A DNA stretch of 64,000 bases from an uncultured Anaerolineae bacterium (lineage in GTDB: Bacteria; Chloroflexota; Anaerolineae; Aggregatilineales; Phototrophicaceae), in contig CALKJO010000005.1 of the NCBI GenBank assembly GCA_937995825.1, positions 62,001-126,000 on the forward strand, in the 5' to 3' direction. Position numbers and translations under genes: made by a program. Below the pieces are notes generated by a model. The model searched no databases, had not been told where the DNA came from, and was given only the letters and a program-made list of their open reading frames with translations. Position 1 is the first letter of the stretch; each line of letters begins with the position of its first letter. Below, piece after piece: positions 1 through 8,052 of this stretch.

Positions 1-1379
1 GTAGGCGCTGCGGCAGGCATGGAAATCGTCTTGCCATTCCCATGCCCATTGGTCAGCGCGGCAAAGGGTCGGCTGATCTGACTCAGCGGGATACCCCCAT
101 TCCGATCAGCCATCGCGCGCTCGCGGAATTTGTTGTAGACATGGCGCTGAATGGCAGGATAGTCGAGGACTTCGATCTGCTGCCCGCGCCGCGCGATCAA
201 GGCGATTTTCTCACCGGGCGCAAGCGGCTTGGGATTGGCGGACATAGCGTCAAGCGGATAGACGCCGCGCTCGGAGCTTGCAAAATACTCTTTTTCGGTC
301 TCGCCAAACCACAAGGGACGCAGCCCGAGCGCATCGACGCTGAAAACGCATTGATCGCCAACCCGAGACACCACCGCCGCCGGTCCCTGCGCGAACGGAC
401 CCAGCGCATGACGAATCTTCTGATACATCTCGTGAATCTCTGGCGCATTTTCCAGCAGATCGTGGGCGAAAGGCGGGAAAACATATTCCATCGCCTCGAT
501 CAGGTCGAGATCAAACTGCATACACAGCCCATCGATCAAGCGATCCACATCCTGCGAGTCGGAGTTGCCCGGATCGAGCTGAATGCCGAGCATCGCCGCC
601 TCAAGCCGCAGCCGCGACACTGTATTGAATTCGCCGTTGTGTCCGAGAATGTTGAAAGGCTGCGCGCGCTCAAAGATCGGATTGGTGTTAGTGCTGTAGC
701 GCGCGTGACCGAGTGTAATCGTAGAGGCATATTCAGGGTCGCGCAGCTCAGGGTAGTAGCGGCGCAGGATTTCAACCGTTCCCTGCACCTTATAGGTCAC
801 GCTGCGGGACGAGAACGAAGGGAAATGCACATGCAGATCGCGCTCGAGAGCTGTCTGCTGCTGATAAAGAACACGCTCAAGCTGATCAGGATGAACACGC
901 CCATTCATGCCAGCAAACTGCCAGAACAGCGGCTCGTTTTTCTGCGCATTCTGCCCCAACACAGTCGAATTGGTGATACCCGGGCGGTCGATCAGCACCT
1001 CAAGACCTACTTCGCACAGCCGCCGCGTGATGCCATCGATGATTTCCTGGGCGCGCAGACGCTCACGCTGCGGGATCATCAGATGCGCAACCCAGAAATT
1101 GGGATCAGACGCCAGCGACGAGCGCAGTCCTTTGCGTGCCAGCGCTTTTGTCCACAGCCGACGCGGGATGTCGGTCATGATGCCAACGCCGTCACCTTCA
1201 CCCTCGACAATCCCGGTGCGATGTCCCATCCGGGTAAGCGCTTCAATCGTCCGCTTGACGTTGCCATGAGTCGGTTCGCCGCCCTTTCGAACGGCGCAGA
1301 TCAGCGCACAAGCATCACGCTCGCGAGTATCTTCAGGATGAAACAAGGGAACGTCGGGGATACAACAGTCGCTTTTCAT
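1..1379 (-). CDS. gltB: Glutamate synthase large subunit, N-terminal glutaminase part (3' end beyond the window)
   Basis: The open frame runs from ATG at 1379 to the window edge without a stop (459 complete codons), so only the 5' part is present. The translation begins MKSDCCIPDVPLF and has the class II glutamine amidotransferase layout of GltB: ERDACALICAV with Cys24 as likely N-terminal nucleophile after propeptide removal, then GDGVGIMTDIP, GHARYSTNT, HNGEFNT and NSDSQDVD. This domain releases ammonia from glutamine for the synthase domain, which would lie further left. A GAGG ribosome site sits 6 nt before the ATG. Two inverted repeats lie upstream at 1444-1490. A long plus-strand frame over the same bases has no family features and is a shadow. 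A stand-alone GltB1-type subunit is possible, since the downstream domains are not visible. Confidence 0.9.
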   Translation of the reverse strand, partial: MKSDCCIPDVPLFHPEDTRERDACALICAVRKGGEPTHGNVKRTIEALTRMGHRTGIVEGEGDGVGIMTDIPRRLWTKALARKGLRSSLASDPNFWVAHLMIPQRERLRAQEIIDGITRRLCEVGLEVLIDRPGITNSTVLGQNAQKNEPLFWQFAGMNGRVHPDQLERVLYQQQTALERDLHVHFPSFSSRSVTYKVQGTVEILRRYYPELRDPEYASTITLGHARYSTNTNPIFERAQPFNILGHNGEFNTVSRLRLEAAMLGIQLDPGNSDSQDVDRLIDGLCMQFDLDLIEAMEYVFPPFAHDLLENAPEIHEMYQKIRHALGPFAQGPAAVVSRVGDQCVFSVDALGLRPLWFGETEKEYFASSERGVYPLDAMSANPKPLAPGEKIALIARRGQQIEVLDYPAIQRHVYNKFRERAMADRNGGIPLSQISRPFAALTNGHGNGKTISMPAAAP

Positions 1380-1443
1380 GGCGTTCCTCACACAAAGATG
1401 ATGGTCGATCAAATCAGACGGAATGGACTACAGATGATGTCCG

Positions 1444-1461
1444 TGTTGTCAGACGACAACA
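1444..1461. promoter_or_regulatory. Perfect inverted repeat upstream of gltB
   Basis: TGTTGTC-AGAC-GACAACA, 7-bp arms with a 4-nt centre, 65 nt upstream of the gltB start. It has the size and symmetry of a dimeric repressor or activator site. No known operator consensus is matched. Confidence 0.4.
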
Positions 1462-1490
1462 AATTTACAGGCAGCCTATCTGTGTAAATT
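1462..1490. promoter_or_regulatory. Second inverted repeat upstream of gltB, possibly overlapping its promoter
   Basis: AATTTACA (1462-1469) and TGTAAATT (1483-1490) are 8-bp arms separated by 13 nt, directly abutting the first inverted repeat. On the minus strand TTTACA could also act as a -35 element, but the -10 is not clear. Operator and promoter readings are both open. Confidence 0.35.
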
Positions 1491-1568
1491 GTAATGACTC
1501 TACGTCAAGGGCTGAAATGGATGAAATACCGATATTTGTTTTTGTGTATTTATATAAGCTGCACAGAT

Positions 1569-1595
1569 GCGGCAGAAACTGGCGCTTTCTGCTGC
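1569..1595 (-). terminator. Stem-loop downstream of the PucR-family gene
   Basis: Ten-pair stem (one G.T pair) with left arm 1569-1578, right arm 1586-1595 and a 7-nt loop, about 57 nt past the stop of the minus-strand regulator gene. There is no good T run after it, so it is a weak terminator candidate. The rest of 1491-1651 is AT-rich and shows no convincing gene. Confidence 0.35.
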
Positions 1596-1651
1596 AAAGA
1601 ACACCAAGGGGGTTGTGCAAAATGTATTGAAATAGGGGAGGAGCTGCACGT

Positions 1652-3292
1652 TCAGGTATGTGCCAAAAGCCGACGGATGGTCAGGGCGAGATGGAAAGCA
1701 AGCCGAATTTCAGGACGGTTTAGATCAATTTGAGCGATCTCGTTAATGCGATTAATGCGATAGAGCAGCGTATTGCGATGGACGATCAGCTTATCTGCGG
1801 TCTGGCTGAGATTGCCATGACAGGCGAAGAAGGCTTCAAGCGTCTTGATTAGGTCAGCCTGCTGGCGTTTATCATAATCAAGCAGCGTGCCGAGCGTTGT
1901 TTCGCAGAAAGCCAGCAGCTTATCACGCTCACTCAGGCTGAGAATGAGCTGATACACGCCCAGATCGCCGATATACAGTGGATCGGGTGTTTGCAAGCGG
2001 GCGGCAAGTTCAAGCGCCTGCCTGCCATCGCGATAGCTGACTCGCCAGCCTGCCAGATCGCGGGTGGGCTGCCCCAAACCCAGCACCACGCGCGCGCTGG
2101 GGAACTGTCGATTGACCTCAATAACAAAGTTTCTGGCAAGCTTCATGCTCGCGCCAACTGGATCGCGCTCATCGACGGCATGGAACACCAAAACTTCGTT
2201 TTCCTTCTCCCGCTGCCAGACGAGCGCGTCGGCGTGCTGAGAAGCGACAACCGAATTGATGATGGTTTCCAAACGGCGCAGCGACGGCGTTTTCTCACCC
2301 TGCCACGCGACGACAATCGCCATATGCGGGCGCAGCATGTCGTGTTCAAAGCGCTCGCCTTGGCGCACTGCTTCCTGTGTATTGACATCTCCCATCAGCA
2401 ATCGGTCGAGAAACGCGCCGCGCAGCCGCTTTTCCGTATCGCTGATGGCTTTCGCCTTCGCCATTTCCAATGCGCAGGCTGCTGCGCCATGTTCAACCAC
2501 CAGCATGTCAATATCATCGAGTTCGATATCGCGCCCGATGATCGACAAATAGCCGCGCCCGATGTCGCGGGTGATTACGGGCGCAACAAAGCGCGCCAGC
2601 CCAACGCTTGGCAGCGATTGCAGCAAGACCGGGTTCTCGACTTCGCTGACACGCATCCGATCCTGATAATCCAGCGGCAGATTGTCTTGCTTACGGAGAA
2701 ACGCTTCGATCTCATCCCACATCGCCACAAACTGCGGCTGAACCGAGCTGCATAGGATTTGCAGGCGCTTATCCTGAATTACAACCGATTTGTTAGTCAG
2801 CCGCGCCATTGCGCCGATCAATTCAGGCATCCCCTCGTTGCGCGATGAAATCTGCGTGAGCTGTCGGTAAATCTGCATGCCACGCCGCTCGATCTGACCT
2901 TTATGATCGACAAGCAGACTGACCACCGCTTTTTCGACCACCCGAATGCGGCTGCCAGCCGGGAGCGCCATAACGGGTATCGTATAGGCGTTCGCTTCGG
3001 CAATCGCCCCCGGAGACGGGATGTCGCTCAGCACAACCGCTGCGCCGCCATGATCGGATGCCCAACGGACAATATCGACATCGGAGAGCTTTCGGCTGGT
3101 ATCGAGCGGCGCAACTAACACCATTTCCCCGCTCTGAAGCCCCTTTGAAGCGATGTTGTCCTCAGGATAAACAACAGTTGTCCATGAGACAGGGCGCTGC
3201 ATCTGCGCGTCGCCAGCAAACACACGCGTTCCAAGCGGGAGCGCTTGTTTACGAACGTCTTCCACGGTGATACGCTGAGCAATTTCGGACAT
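1652..3292 (-). CDS. PucR/CdaR-family transcriptional regulator
   Basis: 546 aa. Residues about 8-135 match the PucR N-terminal ligand domain (VEDVRKQALPLGTRVFAGD). The middle holds a degenerate GGDEF-like segment typical of this family. The last 60 residues carry the PucR C-terminal helix-turn-helix (GNLSQTADKLIVHRNTLLYR followed by RINRINEIAQIDL). Members regulate purine, sugar-acid or amino-acid catabolism; the effector cannot be read from sequence. The gene stands alone with its own TTGACA-type promoter at 3331-3359. Its neighbour gltB might be a target, but nothing in the sequence proves that. Confidence 0.88.
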   Translation of the reverse strand: MSEIAQRITVEDVRKQALPLGTRVFAGDAQMQRPVSWTTVVYPEDNIASKGLQSGEMVLVAPLDTSRKLSDVDIVRWASDHGGAAVVLSDIPSPGAIAEANAYTIPVMALPAGSRIRVVEKAVVSLLVDHKGQIERRGMQIYRQLTQISSRNEGMPELIGAMARLTNKSVVIQDKRLQILCSSVQPQFVAMWDEIEAFLRKQDNLPLDYQDRMRVSEVENPVLLQSLPSVGLARFVAPVITRDIGRGYLSIIGRDIELDDIDMLVVEHGAAACALEMAKAKAISDTEKRLRGAFLDRLLMGDVNTQEAVRQGERFEHDMLRPHMAIVVAWQGEKTPSLRRLETIINSVVASQHADALVWQREKENEVLVFHAVDERDPVGASMKLARNFVIEVNRQFPSARVVLGLGQPTRDLAGWRVSYRDGRQALELAARLQTPDPLYIGDLGVYQLILSLSERDKLLAFCETTLGTLLDYDKRQQADLIKTLEAFFACHGNLSQTADKLIVHRNTLLYRINRINEIAQIDLNRPEIRLAFHLALTIRRLLAHT

Positions 3293-3330
3293 AACACGAC
3301 TTAGGTAAGATGCACAATTGAATGCGCAAT

Positions 3331-3359
3331 GAAATACCGTAAATTTAGCGTTCTGTCAA
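3331..3359 (-). promoter_or_regulatory. Sigma-70-type promoter of the PucR-family gene
   Basis: TTGACA (3359-3354), a 17-nt spacer and TATTTC (3336-3331) on the minus strand, 39 nt from the start codon. The -35 is perfect; the -10 matches 4 of 6. Confidence 0.6.
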
Positions 3360-3388
3360 GCATTACAAGTGGCAGATCGCACAATCGA

Positions 3389-3730
3389 TCATGTCTCATC
3401 GAGAATTACCCCCATAAGAATGACGATAAACGTGAGCAAGAGGGCAAAGCCATTTAGGTCAAGATTGGGATTCATGAACAGGCTGTACCCAGTCATGACT
3501 GCCATAAGAACGCCGCCAATCCAGAGAAACGGACTGACCTGCCAGCCGCGTGAGAACTGAAAGAAACCCGATCCGACCATGACCAGCGCGCACAACAGCG
3601 GCACGACAAAGAATGGCAGAGTCGTTTCAGCGGGTAAAAACTGCGGCAGCACAAACACCAGTACAAGCAGCGCCCACGTTAGGCGTTCAACGCGCGCTTC
3701 AGCGCGGCTCTTTCCACGATTTTTCGCCAT
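3389..3730 (-). CDS. Small membrane protein of unknown function
   Basis: 113 aa from the ATG at 3730, chosen because GGAG lies 6 nt before it; a second ATG 12 nt upstream overlaps that ribosome site. A basic N-terminus (MAKNRGKSRAEARVERL) is followed by about four hydrophobic segments (LVLVFVLPQFL, FVVPLLCALVMVG, FLWIGGVLMAVMTGY and FALLLTFIVILMGVIL). This suggests an integral membrane protein with a cytoplasmic N-terminus. No family was recognised. It lies divergently from pfkA. Confidence 0.65.
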   Translation of the reverse strand: MAKNRGKSRAEARVERLTWALLVLVFVLPQFLPAETTLPFFVVPLLCALVMVGSGFFQFSRGWQVSPFLWIGGVLMAVMTGYSLFMNPNLDLNGFALLLTFIVILMGVILDET

Positions 3731-3783
3731 ATTTATCTCCATCTGCCTGCTGCTCAGCGGCTGACTGCCTCATAATATTAACA

Positions 3784-3810
3784 TTGTATCGCAGTTGGCG
3801 CTGTTATAAT
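3784..3810 (+). promoter_or_regulatory. Probable pfkA promoter
   Basis: A perfect TATAAT at 3805-3810 is preceded by TTGTAT at 3784-3789. The 15-nt spacing is short. It ends 23 nt before the pfkA start. Confidence 0.5.
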
Positions 3811-3833
3811 GCGCTTACATAGGAGAAATGACC

Positions 3834-4919
3834 ATGAACATCGAACGGATCGGCATCCTGACCGGCGGCGGGGACGCGCCGGGACTCAACGCCGTTATCC
3901 GAGCGGTTGTGCTAACTGCGGCAAATCGCTTTGGATGGGAAGTGATCGGCTTGCAGCGTGGGTTTGACGGGCTTCTGCACGATGCCGAGCCAATTCCGCT
4001 TTCATGCCACAATGTCCGCGATTTACTCGCGCGCGGCGGGACAATTCTCGGCGCGGTCAATCGCGGAAATCCGCTCATCCGCGAAGTGACCCTGCCCGAT
4101 GGAAGCACTGCGCTCGAAGACGTATCCGATGAGGTGCTGAGGCGCATCGATGAATTTGGACTGGATGCGCTGATCGCCGCCGGCGGCGATGGCACGATGG
4201 CGATTGCCCACGCGCTGGTGCAGAAAGGGGCGAAAATCGTCGGCGTGCCAAAAACAATCGATAATGATCTGGCGCAAACAGATGTGACCTTCGGATTTGA
4301 CACTGCCATCGTCACCGCAACTGAGGCGCTTGATAAACTCCAGACCACCGCCGAGAGCCATCATCGGGTGATGGTGATGGAGGTCATGGGACGAAATTCG
4401 GGCTGGATCGCGCTGCTGACCGGGGTCAGCGGCGGCGCGGACGCGATTCTCATCCCAGAGATTCCATTCGATATCGGTGTCGTCTGCGCGCACATCAATG
4501 CCCTCCGAGAGGCAGGGCGGCGTTACAGTCTGATTGTCGTCGCAGAAGGCGCGGCGCCCATCGGCGGGACGCAGGAATACTATATCCAGGCGCGCGGACT
4601 GATGGATGCCCGTCTTGGAGGGGTCGGTTACACAGTGGGCAATCTCATTGCCGACTGCATTGGGGTTGATGTCCGCGTCACCGTGTTGGGACATGTACAG
4701 CGCGGTGGTCAGCCGACACCGCGCGACCGCTGGCTGGCGACTCGCTTCGGCGCAGCTGCCGTGCAGATGGTGGCTAACGGGGAATGGGGCAAAATGGCGG
4801 CGCTGCATGGCACCGAAATGGTATCTGTGCCGATGCAAGAAGCGATCCAGCTCAAGATGGTCGATCCAGATGGCAGTATGGTGCAGATGGCGCGCAATCT
4901 GGGGATCGTCTTCGGCTGA
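3834..4919 (+). CDS. pfkA: 6-phosphofructokinase
   Basis: 361 aa. It phosphorylates fructose 6-phosphate to the 1,6-bisphosphate in glycolysis. Motifs: GILTGGGDAPGLNAVIR for nucleotide binding, GGDGTMAIAH, PKTIDNDL with the catalytic TIDND, MEVMGRNSGWIAL and VVAEGA. The Gly after GGD (GGDG rather than GGDD) points to ATP as donor. The Lys in PKTIDND, where the E. coli enzyme has Gly, is shared with the group III and PPi-dependent branch. The ATG at 3834 is preferred: AGGAG is 8 nt upstream of it but only 2 nt from the alternative ATG at 3828. The gene ends 1 nt short of the convergent gene on the minus strand. Confidence 0.93.
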   Translation: MNIERIGILTGGGDAPGLNAVIRAVVLTAANRFGWEVIGLQRGFDGLLHDAEPIPLSCHNVRDLLARGGTILGAVNRGNPLIREVTLPDGSTALEDVSDEVLRRIDEFGLDALIAAGGDGTMAIAHALVQKGAKIVGVPKTIDNDLAQTDVTFGFDTAIVTATEALDKLQTTAESHHRVMVMEVMGRNSGWIALLTGVSGGADAILIPEIPFDIGVVCAHINALREAGRRYSLIVVAEGAAPIGGTQEYYIQARGLMDARLGGVGYTVGNLIADCIGVDVRVTVLGHVQRGGQPTPRDRWLATRFGAAAVQMVANGEWGKMAALHGTEMVSVPMQEAIQLKMVDPDGSMVQMARNLGIVFG

Positions 4920-4920
4920 G

Positions 4921-5349
4921 CTAGGTATCTGGTGAACGCTGACGCATAAATTCGTCGTATTTGCCGACCCAGAGATCATCCTTGCGCGTCAGCTTGGTGA
5001 TCTTGATATCACTGACTCGCGGCAGCAGCTTGATCAGCAGCGCTGGCAGCTCATCCCAGGCGGCGGAGAGCATCAAACGCTCAAGCTCTACAGCCATGCG
5101 GCTAACCCAGTCCCAGCGCGTGCGCAGTTCGTCCGCTTTCATATAGTATCCGCGCTTGTCCCAGACATCGGCGGAGGACTCGATCCCTTCCTCGATCTCA
5201 CGGAGACAGAAAACCAGAGCCGCGACCATATCGCGCGTCTCATTGTCGATGTCAGTTTTCTGCGTCAGACGGCGCAGCAGCTCAGCGATGGAGCGCAGCG
5301 CCTGACTGCGATGTTTTCCGGTGCTATCCGTGTTGATGACGCGGCTCAT
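4921..5349 (-). CDS. Conserved hypothetical protein, third gene of an unknown operon
   Basis: 142 aa, soluble, charged and predicted mostly alpha-helical (RSQALRSIAELLRRLTQK, DMVAALVFCLREIEEGIE). A Trp/Tyr-rich middle contains VWDKRGYYMKADELRTRW. No domain was recognised. It follows the 148-aa gene by 30 nt and shares its direction, so it is probably co-transcribed with the two upstream genes. It converges on pfkA with almost no spacing and no visible terminator. Confidence 0.7.
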   Translation of the reverse strand: MSRVINTDSTGKHRSQALRSIAELLRRLTQKTDIDNETRDMVAALVFCLREIEEGIESSADVWDKRGYYMKADELRTRWDWVSRMAVELERLMLSAAWDELPALLIKLLPRVSDIKITKLTRKDDLWVGKYDEFMRQRSPDT

Positions 5350-5379
5350 GACGACTCTCCTGAGATTTAGAAACGCGGG

Positions 5380-5826
5380 TCACTCGACGGGACGAATCCC
5401 TTTATAGATGCGCCCGCCGCTGAGGGTTTTGAGGATCGTGCTGGCGGGACGCCCAATATATTTTTCAAGCTCACGCGCGGACAGCGGCTGATTGCCATTT
5501 GCCAGGAAAACGCGAAAGATGCTGTCCACCACCGACGTATACGGATTGATGAAATCTGGCGCTTTAGCGGCATCCAGCAGCGCCATTCCGATCTCATCGA
5601 GCCGAAAGACCTCGCCTGTCTCCATGTCGATCTGGTCGATGACATTGGAGGATGTATTGGCGGCAATGCGTTCGCGGACTTCCTGCGGCAGATGGCTGAG
5701 CAGGTAGATGCGAAGGTCTTCTTCCTTGTTGCGCTCCCACCAGGTGTAATCAATATGATATTTCGTGTCCAGCGTAGGTTTGAGCGCAAAACCCGGCTTG
5801 GGCGGAGGGGACTGCATGACGATCAA
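5380..5826 (-). CDS. Hypothetical protein with a C-terminal winged-helix-like segment
   Basis: 148 aa from ATG 5826; an alternative ATG at 5817 gives MQSPPPKPGF. The start overlaps the end of the 525-aa gene by 4 nt, which suggests translational coupling. The N-terminal third is aromatic and acidic (HIDYTWWERNKEEDLRIYLL). The last 35 residues (LSARELEKYIGRPASTILKT, then LSGGRIYKGIRPV) resemble a small helix-turn-helix or wing, so nucleic-acid binding is a guess. No enzyme motif is visible. Confidence 0.7.
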   Translation of the reverse strand: MIVMQSPPPKPGFALKPTLDTKYHIDYTWWERNKEEDLRIYLLSHLPQEVRERIAANTSSNVIDQIDMETGEVFRLDEIGMALLDAAKAPDFINPYTSVVDSIFRVFLANGNQPLSARELEKYIGRPASTILKTLSGGRIYKGIRPVE

Positions 5827-7400
5827 TCCTTGCGCGCGTCATCGCGCAGTTTCCAGTAATGATTGCCGATATGTTCGAACTCTCCGGTGGTCATCAGCGC
5901 AGCGAAAATCGGTCCGGGTGGGCAGCGCCGGAGGACATTGAACGCGCTGTAAAGCGTTTTCGCATGAACTTTATCCTGAGGTGATGAAACCAGCAGCTCC
6001 GTGACCAGCGTTCGCAGAATTGCCGAGAGCGACTTTCGGCTGTTGGAGGTCGCCTGAAACAGCGCGTCAACCGCTGCGATGTCATCCGTGCCGAGGATCA
6101 TCTGGTCGTCGTATTCCGCGCTCAGCGAGCGCTTCTGCTCCTCAAACTTGATCTGCCCATCCTTCGGCACGATCAGGCGAACCCATTCCGCGCGCTTGCG
6201 ATAATTTTTGACCTCGATGATGATCTTACCGGGTTCTGGGCTGCGCCGAGCGATCATGCGCGCACCGACCGGAACTTGATGCTTACGGTAAAACTGGCTC
6301 AAGCCGAACACATACCGACCCTGACGAACTACCCAGCCGGCAAATTCCTCACCGTCCTCAGCATCGACAAGCGTGACGTAGACGCGCGGCGTCCGACGCG
6401 CCGTCGGGAAAATGCGCTGCATCCCATGGTTCAGCGGGAGCGTCCCCATGCGGCGGTGCGGATAGATCAGCAGGATGCTCGCTTGATCGGCGCTGTCGGG
6501 ACTTTCCGCGTGTTCAACATCCGACCATTCATCGTCAATTTCCGCCTCTAACGCCATGAGTTCGGGTGAGAGATAGCTTCGATCAAACGTTACCGGCTGG
6601 TAATCGAGCATCGCAGGTATGGACTGCACTTCTGGGGGTTCGAGGCGACGCAGATACCACGATATGGTGTCGACTGGTCCGACTTCATCGAAGCGCGGGT
6701 CGCGATTCAGTGCATCATCGAGGCAAAATGCCTGAAGCGATGGATCGGCTTTGCCAAGACCGCCAATCTGGTCAAGAATGTCGCTGGTGAGCATCGGCGC
6801 GCCGCCGGCGATGTCTAGCACCGCTTCCGCGAGGTTCAGATGCCCTTCATTGACCTGCAGCATCAGACTGCGCGGAAACCACTTCCCCGCAACACTGACG
6901 AATTCCCCCGAACGGCTGAGCTTTTCCGTCAGCAGCGCACAAATCTGCCCCTTTTTTGCCTCAAGGACCTCGGCTGCTGAGGGAAGCTGATCAATCGGGA
7001 CAGCCGAGTCGACATGATTGAGCGGGTGATCGATCTGAAGCTGCGCAGCAAATTCACGGACAGCGCTGCCGTCTTCGAACTGCACGCGCAGAACAGCAAA
7101 GTCACCGTAGGCAGGATTGTCGCCATCACGAAGATCGACCACGGTTCCGATGCGGTTGTCAAACGCCGTGAACATCAGCTTTTGGCCGATCTCATACGCC
7201 TGAGCAGGCGTATAGATACGGATATCCTTGACGAGCGCTCTGAGGACAGATTCCTGATTTTTTATTCGCCGTTCGATCAGTGCAAGCGCGAGTTCATCGA
7301 TGGACAGTGGAATTTCTTTTTCGAGCAGCACACTGTTCAGGTATTCGATGTCGTCGTCAGAGATCATCCAATTCTCAAGCCAACGGTTGCCTAAAGTCAC
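5823..7400 (-). CDS. Large hypothetical protein with repeated winged-helix-like ends
   Basis: 525 aa. I start it at the GTG at 7400 because a perfect GGAGG lies 9 nt upstream; an ATG at 7433 lacks such a site and an ATG at 7367 would drop 11 residues. The protein is soluble. Two segments end in patterns seen in HARE-HTH-type winged helices (FDEVGPVDTISWYLRRL near residue 240, FEHIGNHYWKLRDD at the C-terminus). The middle (MGTLPLNHGMQRIFPTARRT to about residue 400) looks like beta-rich folds. No catalytic motif was recognised. It is the first gene of a three-gene operon, with an inverted repeat at 7476-7496 upstream. Confidence 0.75.
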   Translation of the reverse strand: MTLGNRWLENWMISDDDIEYLNSVLLEKEIPLSIDELALALIERRIKNQESVLRALVKDIRIYTPAQAYEIGQKLMFTAFDNRIGTVVDLRDGDNPAYGDFAVLRVQFEDGSAVREFAAQLQIDHPLNHVDSAVPIDQLPSAAEVLEAKKGQICALLTEKLSRSGEFVSVAGKWFPRSLMLQVNEGHLNLAEAVLDIAGGAPMLTSDILDQIGGLGKADPSLQAFCLDDALNRDPRFDEVGPVDTISWYLRRLEPPEVQSIPAMLDYQPVTFDRSYLSPELMALEAEIDDEWSDVEHAESPDSADQASILLIYPHRRMGTLPLNHGMQRIFPTARRTPRVYVTLVDAEDGEEFAGWVVRQGRYVFGLSQFYRKHQVPVGARMIARRSPEPGKIIIEVKNYRKRAEWVRLIVPKDGQIKFEEQKRSLSAEYDDQMILGTDDIAAVDALFQATSNSRKSLSAILRTLVTELLVSSPQDKVHAKTLYSAFNVLRRCPPGPIFAALMTTGEFEHIGNHYWKLRDDARKD

Positions 7401-7475
7401 GACCAACCGCCTCCAATGCGAAACAATCAGCAAAACCTAAGAAGAATTGAATGAACGATTTTTCTGCAAGCATCT

Positions 7476-7496
7476 TTAAGCTAGAGTATAGCTTAA
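7476..7496. promoter_or_regulatory. Palindrome upstream of the unknown three-gene operon
   Basis: TTAAGCTA-GAGTA-TAGCTTAA, perfect 8-bp arms with a 5-nt centre, 76 nt upstream of the GTG start at 7400. AT-rich with no T tail, so it looks more like an operator than a terminator. Confidence 0.4.
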
Positions 7497-7522
7497 GATT
7501 AAGTGCGTTGGCAATCCCGATA

Positions 7523-7545
7523 CGCTGCGACGGAACAACGCAGCG
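7523..7545 (-). terminator. Stem-loop after the eight-gene TPR/GNAT operon
   Basis: CGCTGCG and CGCAGCG, 7 perfect pairs with a 9-nt loop, about 40 nt beyond the last stop of the minus-strand operon. There is no T run, so it may be a processing or weak termination hairpin. Confidence 0.3.
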
Positions 7546-7584
7546 ATGCCCCCTGTATAGTCGGCGCTAGATCGCTTTTCATCT

Positions 7585-8052
7585 TCAGTTCGCCCACTGA
7601 ATCTGCCGTCGCACCTCAACTTCAGTCGTCTGCACGTCTGCTCCAGTCGCAAAGACCAGCGCCGACCACGTCATGCGAAAGATCGAAAACTCCAGCACGC
7701 CCTGACAGCGCGCCACCGACACATTTCGCATCTGGCTCATCCGCGCATCGCACGGCAGCACGTTCAGAAAACATGCTGCTCCCAGCGCCTCGAACGCCTC
7801 AACAATCCGACATGCTGCCTCCGCGCTTGCATAGCGCCAGGTATCCACGCCGTAGGCATGGGTCTGATGGCTTAACTCACGCAAGCCCGCCGGAAGCGGC
7901 GGCAGGGGCGGATTGATCACCCCAAACAGCACCCCCACAACTTGCCCGCCCACCGTCACCGCCAGAGTCAGCGCCAGCGCGCTCAAGACGACCGCTGTCC
8001 AAAGCACGCCGCGATTTTCCTGCGGCGTTTCCGGCGCATCACCCGCGCTCAT
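7585..8052 (-). CDS. Small membrane-anchored protein of unknown function
   Basis: 155 aa. One strong hydrophobic stretch near residues 17-45 (LWTAVVLSALALTLAVTVGG and onward) anchors a C-terminal part of about 105 residues. That part is probably extracytoplasmic and has three Cys (ACRIVEAF, ACFLNVLPCDARM) and a fourth in VARCQGVLEF, which could form disulfides. No family was recognised. It is the last gene of the operon and its start overlaps the preceding stop by 4 nt. Confidence 0.65.
   Translation of the reverse strand: MSAGDAPETPQENRGVLWTAVVLSALALTLAVTVGGQVVGVLFGVINPPLPPLPAGLRELSHQTHAYGVDTWRYASAEAACRIVEAFEALGAACFLNVLPCDARMSQMRNVSVARCQGVLEFSIFRMTWSALVFATGADVQTTEVEVRRQIQWAN

Noticed and set aside
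42..1487. Long plus-strand frame of 481 codons at the window start
   Set aside because: It lies antisense to gltB, whose minus-strand translation shows clear amidotransferase motifs. The plus-strand protein has no domain and an odd composition.
1494..1733. 79-codon plus-strand ORF between gltB and the PucR-type gene
   Set aside because: Runs into the antisense of the regulator gene, no ribosome site and no family.
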